DNA of 64,000 nucleotides. Origin: Ooceraea biroi. Lineage: Eukaryota > Arthropoda > Insecta > Hymenoptera > Formicidae. The DNA lies in assembly GCF_003672135.1 (NCBI RefSeq), contig NC_039511.1, positions 12,488,464-12,552,463 on the forward strand, read 5' to 3'. Positions 38,901 through 49,990 of this stretch are shown here, piece after piece (position 1 is the first letter of the stretch; every line of letters starts with the position of its first letter). Below the pieces are notes generated by a model, which had not been told where the DNA came from, did not search any database, and saw only the letters and a program-made list of their open reading frames with translations. The position numbers and the translations under genes are program-made.

Positions 38901-41900
38901 CTTGAATTGATAAATATATTACTGATCGGATACTAAACAATCCCTTTTGCCCTGACCCGCGGCCCTGCGGTTGTGCAATTGCGACAAGAGAGCCGGGCAT
39001 TGGCCGGTCGCGCGGCTTGGATAAGAAAACTTGGGGCGCGGGGGTAAGAAAACGGGCAACAGCTGTTCGGCCGCAATGAGGAGGCTCTGGACTTCACGGG
39101 GCGGCTAACCCCGGTTGCGCAGCCGAAGAGAAAAAGAGAGAGGAAAAAAAAGACGACTGCTCGGACGCGAGCAAGACTCGAATGGAACATGTTGAACGCG
39201 AGAGTGGTCCGAGCGATTGACAGAGATTAAAACCGGGGTGAGATCGAGGCGATCATCGAAATTGCACCGATTTCCGACGATCGATGGATGGTCGAAATGG
39301 GATAATTGCACGCTGTTATGTATGCTGCGAGAAAATGAGTCGCAGTCGATTCGCCACAGCAAATAATAAATACTTTTGCATATAAATTCAATTTAATTAC
39401 GGCAACATTCAGGAAGCATTCAGGGAACTCGTTTGTTCGCGCGGAGTCAATGTATAAAACTGAATTCGATTAATAATCGGATTTCGTGGTATAAATTCGC
39501 GGCTCGTGATACTTTGAGTAAACACAGTTTAAAGCTCTACGTTGTCGCCATTCCAGTTATGGGTAAGACCCCGTCTATCGGAAGCTCGCGGATTAACCCG
39601 TGAATTCTGTACGAAGCGCCGTTGCTAACGTTTCGATTAGTGCAACGGACACTGTTGATTTCCGAATAATCGAAATGACTATACTGATATCAGAAAGATC
39701 GACGATGGCTATATCGCAAAAGCGGCGTTTACTATGCCAGGCCATGAGTCACCATGGCGAGCCTGTACAACGTATACCGGGTGACCTGAGAAATGTTCAC
39801 TATTCTTCTTACTAAGTATTGCGCATTAACGCGATATTTTATCGCGAAAATTACAACATCTAGCTAAATTTAACTAACAAAAATAAATCTTATTCTGGAT
39901 TTAAAACTAAAATAACCTCTAACCTCTGACTCGATCACAACTGCATCGCATGAAAGGGATAACACGACTCCATAGCTCTGGGGCCCAATTAATGATAAAA
40001 AAATTTTATCGCAAGTCGCGGCCGCAGAGCCTAGGTGGATCCGTAATGAAGGAAAAACCCGCAATTTGCGAAATACCGTCTGTGTAAATATATGCAAGGG
40101 AAAGAAAAAAGATAGAGAATGTATCAGTCATGGCGATTCCACAATGTGAGCTGACTCACGTAGAAAATTCGAGGAGACAGTGAATTCCATATTCATTACA
40201 TGGCCAGACAGAACATGCCTTTTATCAAAGCTGATTGCAACGTATTATCAACATACTCGAAACTTTTCAAACTTATGAATCAGGGTTTGAATTAGAGTTA
40301 ATTTGAGAGTATTTTGTGCAATAAATACACGCAGCTCGTGCGCTATTCAGAAAGCGACGGACGCCGCGCGCCGTCGGACGGCGTCGCGTCGCTCCACGAA
40401 TTCTCTCTTCGTAATGATTTATATTATACCTTGGATCTTATAGTTAGCAAGCAAATATTTCGATAAGAATTTTGAGGCTTTCAAACTTTCTCCTGTTGAA
40501 ATTCTGTCGCAGACGTAATGGTTGAACAATTCATAGCAATAAAGTAACGACGATAGCAAACTTCATAAATAAGATTCATAAATCAGAGAGAATTTCCAAG
40601 TTAGTGTTTCGAAAGATTATCTGCATTCCTAGAACTCGAAAAAAAATATTGAAATGTTATTCCAGTCCGTAGTGACTTCAGATAAACTGGAAAAAAGAAG
40701 AATCGCAAGAATAGATAAATTCGTCGAAGGAAAAATATAAATCTAATCTTCTAGGGGCTTTTCTGAAATAGACAGATCCTCTTAAAATGCACAACTCACG
40801 CTCCGTTTGAGGAATTGAAATGAGTTCGGTCAGGAGTGGGCCTGTTAACTTAGAACCTTGGATTCCAGGTGAAGTTACTGCGCGAGTTCGCGATACGAAA
40901 CGTTTGTAATCGTCTAATTTTAGACCGATTACATAACTATTCCTTGGGATCCTTGCCGGACACTCGAAACACTGACTACCGTTCTCGAGTAGTCGAACTT
41001 TCCGAGTCCTTGAAGCATCGCATCCTTGAGTCACGAGAGATCAAGTTCAAGGATTTCGGCGAAACGGAGTGTTACACCGATTACAAATCATTTACATAAC
41101 CCGACCTTTGATTTTTATTATAAATTTCGTTTCCAACATATAACGAGCTCTCGTAATCTTCAGAGTCCTCGCATTGTAAGAACAATGGCAGATCGCAGAA
41201 AGCTTTCGTAACACCAGTCCATGAGAGATCACGATATTCTCAGATCACTGAATCTTTAAATATCTGAATTTCGACGTCTGAAACCTTTCACTTATTAAGT
41301 TTTAGAATCGCAGATTCATTCGATAGAGGAATTTCCGATTACTGTCCATTTACTATCGTGAATAGAACGTCATTCCAACATTTGCTTCCTTCAAAATTCC
41401 TTCAAAACGCTCTTACCTAACTATTAAAGAAATCTAGAAAGCAGGAAATTTATTCATATTAGACGTGAAAAATTTGTATTCTGGGATACCGAAATGTCTG
41501 CGCGAAGCCGAGAAAACAATAATTCACGCGAGGGAATGCAAAAGAGCTTAGTCATTAATGTCGACTTCGCCATCGAACACAATCGTTACTTTGCTCGCAC
41601 GAAAAATATGAAGCCCGCTGATCATCAGACCTGGAGGAACTCGTCACGTTTCAGAAATCTCTTTTTCGATTTCCATAACTCAATTCTCAGCACTTCTCGA
41701 GATTCGCCACGTACGAAGTCAACGTAATCCAACTGTGATTCATTCGTCATTAATTTCTTCATGAAAAAACATGCTCGTCACTCTCTTTACGATTCAGTAG
41801 AATCTCCTCCTTCAACGGATCAGAGATCTCTCACATGCACTTTTCCAATAGATTTTGAAAGCACAATAGGAAACCCTCCAGAGATTGACAATTTAGCAAA

Positions 41901-42422
41901 GAGTACAACCCACGTTCTACCAAGCATAGTTATCCGTCGCTCTCTCGGCGAACCCAATCGCAATGATCGAACGAGCCGTCGGATCGACGAATCGGCTAAA
42001 TCCCTGAGCACCTCGCATGCGGCCCAACCGTCGGAAACTTTTGAAGCCTCAGCGACGGAAATCGCGAAAGGCGAAGTACCTTTTCTTTCGAGTGGGTAGC
42101 CGCGAGGGTAAACATAATTCCATCGTTACAGGACAAAAGCTCGCGGTAAGCGGAACAAAATGAGAGAAAAGAGAGAAAAACAGCGGTCTATTTCATCTCT
42201 CTCTCTCTCTCCCTTCCTCCCTCTCTCACTCACTCTTTCTCCGTTTTTTTTTAAATCTTACCTTTTAGTAGCGTCGAGGAGCGCGCCTTGGAAGCACTTG
42301 GCGCCGTGGACGAAGGACACCACGAGGATGTCGGGTAACGCGGACTCGACGGTCACGAGGATCTTGTCGCCCGTGGCGAGCGCGAGGTGCGCGGACGGGG
42401 CCTCCGCCGCCGCGGCCGCCAT
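32998..42422 (-). CDS. PWWP2A: PWWP domain-containing protein 2A-like chromatin protein
   Basis: Seven minus-strand exons join exactly in phase: 42262-42422, 36422-36761, 35834-36071, 34628-35315, 33752-34304, 33325-33459 and 32998-33144, giving 753 residues (human PWWP2A has 755). Shared landmarks with PWWP2A/B are an N-terminal segment KILVTVESALPDILVVSF, the block VRLRPRQVLCSKCRS at about residues 121-134, and a C-terminal PWWP domain (about 640-720) with VGDVVWGKIHGFPWWPGK. After it come a WYGS.TTS-like turn, LSPFLETF and a basic YNKKKRGPYKEAI helix. In vertebrates this family binds H2A.Z nucleosomes and H3K36me3 and links to NuRD-type complexes; the role here is inferred. A Lys/His-rich stretch and two Gln runs (about residues 508-541) precede the PWWP. 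A second donor 12 nt earlier (36434) could also end exon 2. The first intron is 5.5 kb, the others short. Confidence 0.93.
36762..42261 (-). other. First intron of the PWWP2A-type gene
   Basis: A 5.5-kb intron bounded by donor AAAAG|GTAAGA and acceptor TTTCCGTAG|C. It contains a GC-richer patch at about 38940-39200 and another at 40340-40395, and several open frames on both strands between 40678 and 42099, none recognisable. Regulatory elements are plausible in a long first intron but none can be named. Confidence 0.6.
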
Positions 42423-42960
42423 CTTGCCTCGGGTTTAGAGTTATTGCGGGCGAGCGAGCGGGCGAGCGAGCGAGCGGGCGTGCGTGCGTGTGGAAAAGCA
42501 CGGGTGGTGCACGGCGCGGTGTGGGCCTTGCTCGCTCTCTGCTCCACTCCGCTCCGCTCCGCTCGTGCTACGAGCGAGCCGACCGACGAGCGCGGCTCGT
42601 CTCGTACCGTCTCGCGCGTCGCGCCGCGACGCACCAACCCTCGTTTCTGTCTCTCTCTCTCTCTCTTTCCCTCCCTCCCTTCCTCTTTCTCTCTTTCTTT
42701 CTGTCTCTCGCACACTTGCAGTTAGCCCAAGCCGGATGACGCGAGGAACGGCGGCTACGGCTGTGTGCGGGGGCCGCGTGAGGCGAGCAGTGAGACTTAT
42801 AGCTCTACGGGCTGACGGGGAAGCACAGGGCGAAGCGAGGGAAGATAGAGAAGGAGGCATAGAGAAACATAGCACACGTACATCCACACATGCACGCTAG
42901 TAGAGCTTACGGCTGACACAGCTGGGCCGCACCACTGTGCGCGGTGCGCCTGCGCACGCT
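42423..42960 (-). promoter_or_regulatory. GC-rich promoter and 5' UTR of the PWWP2A-type gene
   Basis: Directly upstream of the start codon lies about 540 bp of CpG-rich DNA with GAGC/GGGC runs and a (CT)n tract at about 42648-42700. Overlapping frames on both strands are Arg/Ser/Ala-rich composition artefacts. A second CT/A tract at about 42170-42240 lies just inside the first intron. Confidence 0.6.
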
Positions 42961-43009
42961 GGAGGCGGGCCGTCGCGTCAAGCCCGTACCAACTGATGAC
43001 GTTTACGGG

Positions 43010-43071
43010 CTTATAAATATTATTGTAGAAAATATAGTTTAAACTATATTTTCTACAATAATATTTATAAG
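43010..43071. repeat. Perfect 62-bp palindrome
   Basis: Two 31-base arms, starting CTTATAAATATTATTG, are exact reverse complements with no spacer. It lies just upstream of the PWWP2A-type promoter. It could be a minimal MITE remnant or a cruciform-forming site. No target duplication is clear. Confidence 0.85.
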
Positions 43072-43101
43072 TAATTCTATATTTTTAAGTCTATAAACAT
43101 A

Positions 43102-43902
43102 CAGGGTGTACCATTTAAATCGAAGTTAAGAAAGTTCCTAATAAAGGTTAAACGATTTAGAATGAGATGATTTCAAAAAGCTTTCTATAACTAGAAGCTT
43201 AAAGGAGAAAGATCAAGATCAATCTTTTTTAATTAATTGGGCGATGCAGTTCTTCATTTTATATAAAAAAAGATATTGAAGTGGTTGTGTTAAAAAATCA
43301 TTAGGAGATATTTTAATTTTATTGTAAAGTAGTATACATATCTCAGATACGATTCTGATGACGCTGCCCCAACATTAAAATTATGTCAACTATTTTGATT
43401 AGAGTGTAACTTGTCATTTTTAATAATCTCGCTATTCATTTACGATAACAATCGAAATTGCGAGATAAGTAAAAGCTTAAGCAATTCAATACTTGAAAAC
43501 GTTCTAACGATAATGTTTATTTACAAACATGAATACAAGCATAATAGTTAAATGCGCATAACTATGACGAAGATGATGAATATGAGTACTACTTGCAACG
43601 ACAAAATTAAAATGTTTCTTAAACCAATGACTTTTCGACATAATCACTTGAATACTTTTTGATGAAAGAAAGAATAAAAAGTTGCATCAAAAGATACATT
43701 AAAAAATATATAATTCCATTTGGAAAAACGATATTGCTATGGTTGTTCATATTTTCTAAGCCTTCATATCTATAAAAAGAAGTGCTGAAACACAAATTAT
43801 GTTTTGAAATCAACTCAACTTTTGTTCGAAACTTTCTTATGTTATAATTACAAAATAATTACAAAATTACTCATTTAGGGTAATTTAAATAGGACACCCT
43901 GT
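43102..43902. mobile_element. Putative DNA-transposon relic, CAGGGTGT ends
   Basis: Left end CAGGGTGTACCATTTAAAT and right end (reverse complement) CAGGGTGTCCTATTTAAAT form terminal inverted repeats of about 20 bp around 800 bp of AT-rich sequence. Only a 64-codon minus-strand frame (43619-43813) is open and no transposase motif is seen. The superfamily is not determined. Confidence 0.5.
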
Positions 43903-44236
43903 GTGTACATGTATATGTATATACAGTATGCAAATAGATTTTTAGAGAAAAAAGTTTTTAATAATATTTTATAATAAAATGTTACTAGAGACGTTTTTTA
44001 TATAAGTATAAAATTGATATATATACATATGTCGCTTTTCTGTGAAATGGTAAATTCGGATGTAAAATAGGTGACATAGCTTAGAAAAAGAATATTATGC
44101 TTGATAATATGCAAATCAATTAAAATGAGGTCTTCCATCACTGAAATGAAACATGTGAAAGTATTTGTTTTACGACTTGTGTAATCTCGCTATACTTCCC
44201 ATTCTAAGCAGATAGGAGTGTTTCAAAACCGTACAC

Positions 44237-44293
<57 letters not shown>

Positions 44294-44890
44294 CTGCAGA
44301 TATATACACATGCATACATGGGTTATATATATATTAATATATATTACAATGTGAAATCTTTCATTTGGTATTATCTACCTGACCCTAATCTTCATCTATA
44401 CTTACTTCTTTACTTCAATAAAAATGTGGAAATGTGTCTTTCCTTTTTATTATTAAGATTTGAGATTATTAAGATTTAAATGCGGATATTAACAGAAAAC
44501 ATAAAGAGATGTTTCTTATGAATGCATCACAGTTTTTATTAATATCACACGTCAATTGAAATATGTTAAACATAAAGCACTTATACAAGACAGCATTCAA
44601 TAAATATTATTTTCAAATAATATTACCGACGAAATACTACGTGTTTTGGATCGTTACTTGCTATCATTTCCCGTTATATCTTGCTTCAAAAAACTGCTAT
44701 GTAACTTTTATAATTTCCTTATTTTTTATTTATTTTTGATACAATATATGTGTGTGTCTAGAATATTCAAATTCTCTTGATTAAATTGGCTGTTTCAACT
44801 TTAACCTGAGTTCGATATCTTACTTATCTATACTTACATATCTAAAACGTAAAAAAGATGCGTATAAAAACAACAGATTCCATTTACACA
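43903..44890. other. AT-rich intergenic DNA with microsatellites
   Basis: Holds the (AC)n run at 44238-44292 and the 3' UTR side of the CSN6 gene (an AATAAA complement lies near 44530-44540). No gene is seen. Confidence 0.5.
44238..44292. repeat. (AC)n microsatellite
   Basis: A nearly pure CA dinucleotide run of about 55 bases. It lies in the intergenic AT-rich DNA downstream of the CSN6 gene. Confidence 0.95.
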
Positions 44891-46416
44891 TCAGAAGAAG
44901 AGACTTCGTAGACGTCGGCCCACGCCTTGTCTATCGTACAGAATGTTGAATTTGTTGACAAATTGATTTATATTATTACATCCTTTAGTTATGATACCGA
45001 GATATGTCAGCAAACCAAAGTCGTTGCATTGCTGGAAATATAGAAATGGACGAATTATTCTCAAATATACTCTTAATAAGTTACTCTTAATTAATTAGAA
45101 GAATTATAATTGTAATGTAATGCTAACATTATAAAAGTCAGCTTTAAACTTTGGATTGTTTAAAACAGGCAGTCGATGACTTAAAGAACAAGCCACTCGA
45201 AGAACCTCGTGATTTCCTTTCAATTCTCTATTTTGTACAGCCTGTACGTATCTTAGGACGAGCTTTACTCTAGCGTGCAACATTTTAATGGCACTGTGTT
45301 GCGCTGTTAAGTGTTCAGCCACTGAAATTGAAAGATTTCGTTCGCATCGTTTCATTTTTTTTATTATTAAAATACAAAAATAATATATTTATATATATAT
45401 TTTTTTTTATATTAATAACATATTAGTAATAAATAATTGCAGTATAGGTTTGTCTAAACTACGTTATATTACCTACCTACTGAACATTCGCCTTGATCGT
45501 TATTACACATTCTTTGTACATGATCGACACCAATCCTCTCAGCTTCTTCCGTCGCTAACGTATAAGTTAATGGAACAAATAACATGGTGGCTTCGCCGTT
45601 AACTAAATCAATCACTGATTCGTACATGGAGACGGATAGATGCTAAAAATGATTGAGATTATTCTAAATGTATTGCTTCTGTAAGAAAGAGAAACTTATT
45701 CCGACACAGACACGTGGATTTTAGTGAACTTGCCTCTGTATTTTTTGGTCTTGGATCTAATTTTAACAATACAGGACTTTCATTTATCTCGCAGAGCTGC
45801 TTGTGCACTCTTATGTCTCTCTCATTAGGCATATCACCAGTGGTGTACCAACCCAGAAAGTCCATTTCACTAAAAACTAATTTGAATTGCTCCTCCTTTA
45901 TATTATAATAATCTCTATCGATTATGACATCATCACTGATACAGGTAAACAGCAATTCAAACGAGTTCATAATTTCTATGTTACGACCCTTCTGTTTGCC
46001 GATCAAAGCACCATACACTAGAAATATTTTGTATATTAGTAACAACTATAATTGTAATTGAAATGAAAATTTGCAATTGTCAAAAAAACAAGAATGTTTG
46101 ATAAAATTTATGTATCTTTATAGAATTTACTTGGAATACAAATCAGTATATCTATATCAGATTATTTATTAAGAAGGAATCTAACAATTTAGTAATAAGG
46201 AATCTAACCCAATTGATCACTGCCTTCCTGAGCTCTGAGCCTGGTCCAATGCTCGCTGATGTTCATGATCACCAGCGGATGCAAGCTGACAGATACGGAA
46301 CCGACGATACCCGAAGATGCCATGACCTTCATGGTGCTTCCGGACATCTTCGTATTCTTCTCGGAGCTGTCCTCGTCGATCTCCATCGGTGTATTTTCAT
46401 TTGCAGGGTTGGGCAT
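44891..46416 (-). CDS. COPS6: COP9 signalosome complex subunit 6
   Basis: A structural MPN-domain subunit of the COP9 signalosome, which removes NEDD8 from cullin-RING ubiquitin ligases. Five minus-strand exons join in phase: 46209-46416, 45734-46017, 45477-45642, 45128-45321 and 44891-45031, giving 330 residues (human 327). Family landmarks are SVSLHPLVIMNISEHWTR, ALIGKQKGRNIEIMNSFELL, FLGWYTTGD, YTLATEEAERIGVDHV, AEHLTAQHSAIKML and the C-terminal NQFVNKFNILYDRQGVG. As in other CSN6 proteins the MPN domain lacks the JAMM metal-binding motif. Intron 2 begins with GC instead of GT (GAG|GCAAGT), a known minor class, and its use is required to keep the frame and the conserved join before LSVSMYESVID. 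The start gives the short acidic N-terminus expected before the MPN domain. Confidence 0.95.
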
Positions 46417-47444
46417 TTTGGCGCTGCGAGCACTTTTCTACATTTCCAACGTATAAAAACGTATAAAACGGTTAGAACATGTATAAAACGCAAGCCACAT
46501 CAGCGGCCATTTATGGTTAGATTACACAAACAACAAAATATACCACCGATTTGAAATTGAACGCTGCGAAAATTTCGGAAGATTTGGAAAAGCCCCAGCT
46601 CCCGGAGAGGCCCGGCGTAAGACGAGAATTGAAAAAGGTAGATTTAATAAACTTGTCCGCAAATCACGGAGAAAAACCTGAGAGCGGCCACCAGCCTCTA
46701 CGGGCACATTTCCTGACGCTTGACGCGCCGCCTGACAAAGTGGACGTGAACTAGTTCACGCTTCCCACCACAGACAACAGCGCACGGCGGCAACCCATCC
46801 GAGCGCTCACCGTGCCCAACGTTGCTTGACTTCAGTGATCGACGGGAACTGGTGTTTTGCAACGTGGCGCGGCCGCTGTCGGTTCGTTACGCTCGGTAAT
46901 GATATAAGTGAGCATTTTCCAGCAATACGGAAAGTACCATGAATAGCTACAATTCGGCGTGAAGCGTGGTAGTCTAGTGGCTAAGCGCGAGACTCGTATT
47001 TTGTAATGAGACATTATTTTGTAATGAGACATAACATATACATTTAACATTTGCCATCGCGCAAATGAAGATCAGAATGAATCCGCTCTCAGGTTTCTCT
47101 CTGGTATTATACAGGCTGAAACTTAGACGTTCTATACGTAGTTTCCTTCATGTATGAAACCAATGTATAATACATTGTGTATAATACATGCCCAACCCTG
47201 TTCACTTGTATTGTTATCCGTGGATATGTCGACGTCCATGTCACCTTCTCCTCGCTAATACGAGATTTATTTTCTGTGGTCTTGGTCGTTCGCGATTTAA
47301 TGCGCGAAAAGTTCGGGCAGTGAGAGACCGCACGTATCAGTAGGGTTGACGACACACAATTTCTCTAATCTGTCAGGGGTACGCCGCGTTCTTTACATTC
47401 GTATACACTTGACCGGAATTTAACGTAATTTTAAGGAACTGCTA
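46417..47444. other. CSN6 upstream region and intergenic DNA
   Basis: Upstream of CSN6 (minus) the first few hundred bases are GC-richer and presumably its promoter. An overlapping 67-codon frame at 46551-46754 starts with TTG and is not supported. Around 46967-46997 a short stretch resembles a tRNA A-box and anticodon arm but has no matching B-box. Confidence 0.4.
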
Positions 47445-48426
47445 TATGCAATCGTTTGTATTTCGTTTGAAGAGTAATGAAGTGTGATTAAACAGGTTTG
47501 TGAGTCCCTCAGTTAATTGTAATTAATTAATTATTTTTGCTTAACGTATTTAGTCGGAACGGATTAGCCGGAATAACTTCAAACGATATTTTTGTATGCA
47601 ATCGTTTGTATTTCGTTTGAAGAGTAATGAAGTGTGATTAAACAGGTTTGTGAGTCCCTCAGTTAATTGTAATTAATTAATTATTTTTGCTTAACGTATT
47701 TAGTCGGAACGGATTAGCCGGAATAACTTCAAACGATATTTTTGTATGGAATCGTTTGTATTTTGTTTGTAGAGTACTGAAGTGTGATTAAACAGGTTTG
47801 TGAGTCCCTCAGTTAATTGTAATTAATTAATTATTTTTGCTTAACGTATTTAGTCGGAACAGATTAGCCGGAATAACTTCAAACGATATTTTTGTATGCA
47901 ATCGTTTGTATTTCGTTTGAAGAGTAATGAAGTGTGATTAAAAAGGTTTGTGAGTCCCTCAGTTAATTGTAATTAATTAATTATTTTTGCTTAACGTATT
48001 TAGTCGGAACGGATTAGCCGGAATAACTTCAAACGATATTTTTGTATGGAATCGTTTGTATTTTGTTTGTAGAGTACTGAAGTGTGATTAAAAAGGTTTG
48101 TGAGTCCCTCAGTTAATTGTAATTAATTAATTATTTTTGCTTAACGTATTTAGTCGGAACAGATTAGCCGGAATAACTTCAAACGATATTTTTGTATGCA
48201 ATCGTTTGTATTTCGTTTGAAGAGTAATGAAGTGTGATTAAAAAGGTTTGTGAGTCCCTCAGTTAATTGTAATTAATTAATTAGTTTTGCTTAACGTATT
48301 TAGTCGGAACAGATTAGCCGGAATAACTTCAAACGATATTTTTGTATGGAATCGTTTGTATTTTGTTTGTAGAGTACTGAAGTGTGATTAAAAAGGTTTG
48401 TGAGTCCCTCAGTTAATTGTAATTAA
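47445..48426. repeat. Tandem array of about 6.5 copies of a 150-bp unit
   Basis: The phrase ATCGTTTGTATTT recurs exactly every 150 bases at 47451, 47601, 47751, 47901, 48051, 48201 and 48351, the last copy being cut at about 48426. Copies come in two types: A (GCAATCG, ..TTCGTTTGAAGAGTAATG) and B (GGAATCG, ..TTTTGTTTGTAGAGTACTG). The order is A A B A B A B, so most of the array is a 300-bp A-B dimer. The unit contains a palindromic TTAATTGTAATTAATTAATTA core. Copies 1-3 read TTAAACAGG and copies 4-7 TTAAAAAGG. It is satellite or minisatellite DNA without coding content. Confidence 0.97.
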
Positions 48427-48770
48427 ATGTTTATTACTCGGTAGTTAGCCGGAATATAGATTTTAGTTCCTCATGTTAAAAAAAAGCCGTCACTGTTCCC
48501 TGAAATTCTATTGACAGTTTCCCTTCTATGATGTTGAATAATTTAAGCCATTATATACTTACCATGTATACTAAAAAAAGCATAAATATATATAAATTAA
48601 ACACTTCTTTCCCGTGTACATCAAGCTGTAAGATGTTAAGTAAGATATTTAATGATAATAAACGCTATAACGCTTGCATTATTTCTTTGTTTTATTCTTA
48701 TCATAGTTATATATATATATAGTTATATTATTATATATATAATACTATTTATTAATTCTGCGTTTATATA

Positions 48771-48801
<31 letters not shown>

Positions 48802-48808
48802 ATGTATG

Positions 48809-48847
<39 letters not shown>

Positions 48848-49260
48848 CTACATCGTATTCGTCCCACGTTTTAATGAAGAGCAATACAGCATTGTATTAT
48901 GTAAATTTAAAGCTATCGGCAACAGAGCCTAAATCTTAATTACCATTTATAAATATTTTGTTTCTAGATCTAGATAATAAAACAAACTCGGTTAGAGAAA
49001 TAAAAAAACAATGTATTTTTACACATTACAGATTTGAACAATTTGCATGTTTAATGTTAAACTAACAAATTTATATTATTATTGAAATTTGTTCTTTAAT
49101 AATATCGCATGCACGCACACGTATACGTGAAATGCTGTTAAAATGATCGAGTGTTTTATTGTCCAACGTCTTTTGTTTATACATATTTATATTACAAATA
49201 GCTGTATACATATTTTTAATTAAGAATTTGGAAAAATGCAAAGAAATATATTTACACTAA
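48427..49260. other. AT-rich DNA with simple repeats
   Basis: Contains a partial echo of the 150-bp unit (TTAGCCGGAATA near 48444), the compound microsatellite below and long A/T tracts. No gene is seen. Confidence 0.5.
48769..48844. repeat. Compound microsatellite (TG)n(TATG)n(TA)n
   Basis: Runs of TG, then GTAT tetranucleotides, then TA dinucleotides follow directly on one another. Confidence 0.95.
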
Positions 49261-49378
49261 AGCCCGTTTTAGACTATGCAATATATTATAATATATTGCG
49301 CTAGATTTGACGCAATTTCTTGAGCAAATTTTTGCTGCAAGAATTGCTTGCCGTTAATTGCATAGTCTAAAACGGGCT
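49261..49378. mobile_element. 118-bp MITE with TAA target duplication (PIF/Harbinger-like)
   Basis: Terminal inverted repeats of about 21 bp begin AGCCCGTTTTAGACTATGCA and are exact reverse complements at both ends. The element is flanked by TAA on each side (49258-49260 and 49379-49381). A 3-bp TWA-type duplication is characteristic of PIF/Harbinger elements; this assignment is inferred from it. No coding capacity. Confidence 0.8.
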
Positions 49379-49632
49379 TAAGATATTAAAAACGTATCAC
49401 TTATTTTCACAATTGAACGTGATGTATAAGAAACGATAAATAAAGTAACTTTCTTGATTTTGTAAAGAAGATTATAAATTTCTTTTTTATTACGCTTCTA
49501 AAGGCACTTTTAAAAGCTTCATTATATTCCTTTATTTTATTCCGAGAGGGCATGGGTGCAATTTTGTGCGTACAAATTGCCAAATTTTTGTAAAAAGCAT
49601 TTTATCGTGCAAATATTGTGCGATGGCAGCAC

Positions 49633-49669
49633 CATCGCGAAGAAGTTCACTAGCAGCTCCAGCATCCCC
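49633..49669. mobile_element. Solo end of the 50562-50926 palindromic element
   Basis: The stretch CACTAGCAGCTCCAGCATCC followed by CC and TTAA matches the right terminus of the element at 50562-50926. No matching left end is visible nearby, so it is a truncated or solo terminus. Confidence 0.6.
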
Positions 49670-49689
49670 TTAATGTTTCGCAAACTCTA

Positions 49690-49990
49690 ATCAAACGGCT
49701 AATTATCGGGCCGTCGCGTCGCCGGCAACCTCGCAACGGTGTGAACGCGGCCTGTTGGTAATGGCTTATCCATTGAGGAGCGCGTTATCAGTAATGTCCA
49801 CTTGTCCAGTAGCGTAGCAAGCGGTCTACTCGCGCGTTTCCTCGCACGCGCGACGTCGCGTCGCCTCCCCGCGGGCTGCCTGCGCGTCGTCGCGCGCCTC
49901 CGCGATTCGGCATTCGTCGGCCGTCGCAACGCAGTGGCCGGGAACGACCGAAGGTGGCTAGCAGCGGCGGCAGCGCGCGTGCCACGGCAG
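49690..49990 (+). promoter_or_regulatory. GC-rich promoter / 5' UTR exon, donor at 49990
   Basis: A CpG-rich block that ends at a strong plus-strand donor, GGCAG|GTGAGT. Frames in both directions are Arg/Ala-rich composition artefacts. The next plus-strand coding start is sideroflexin-2 at 52293, so this is inferred to be its 5' UTR exon and promoter, with a 2.3-kb first intron. Confidence 0.45.

Noticed and set aside
42265..42900. Long Arg/Ala/Ser-rich frames on both strands near the PWWP2A-type start
   Set aside because: They are shadows of the CpG-rich promoter and of the first coding exon in other frames.
46551..46754. 67-codon frame divergent from CSN6
   Set aside because: It begins with TTG, has no ATG in context and no recognised domain; it is probably promoter DNA of CSN6.
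46967..47000. tRNA-like A-box and anticodon arm (GTGGTAGTCTAGTGGCTAAG)
   Set aside because: There is no B-box (GGTTCGA-type) or matching acceptor stem downstream; at most a truncated tRNA or tRNA-derived SINE piece.
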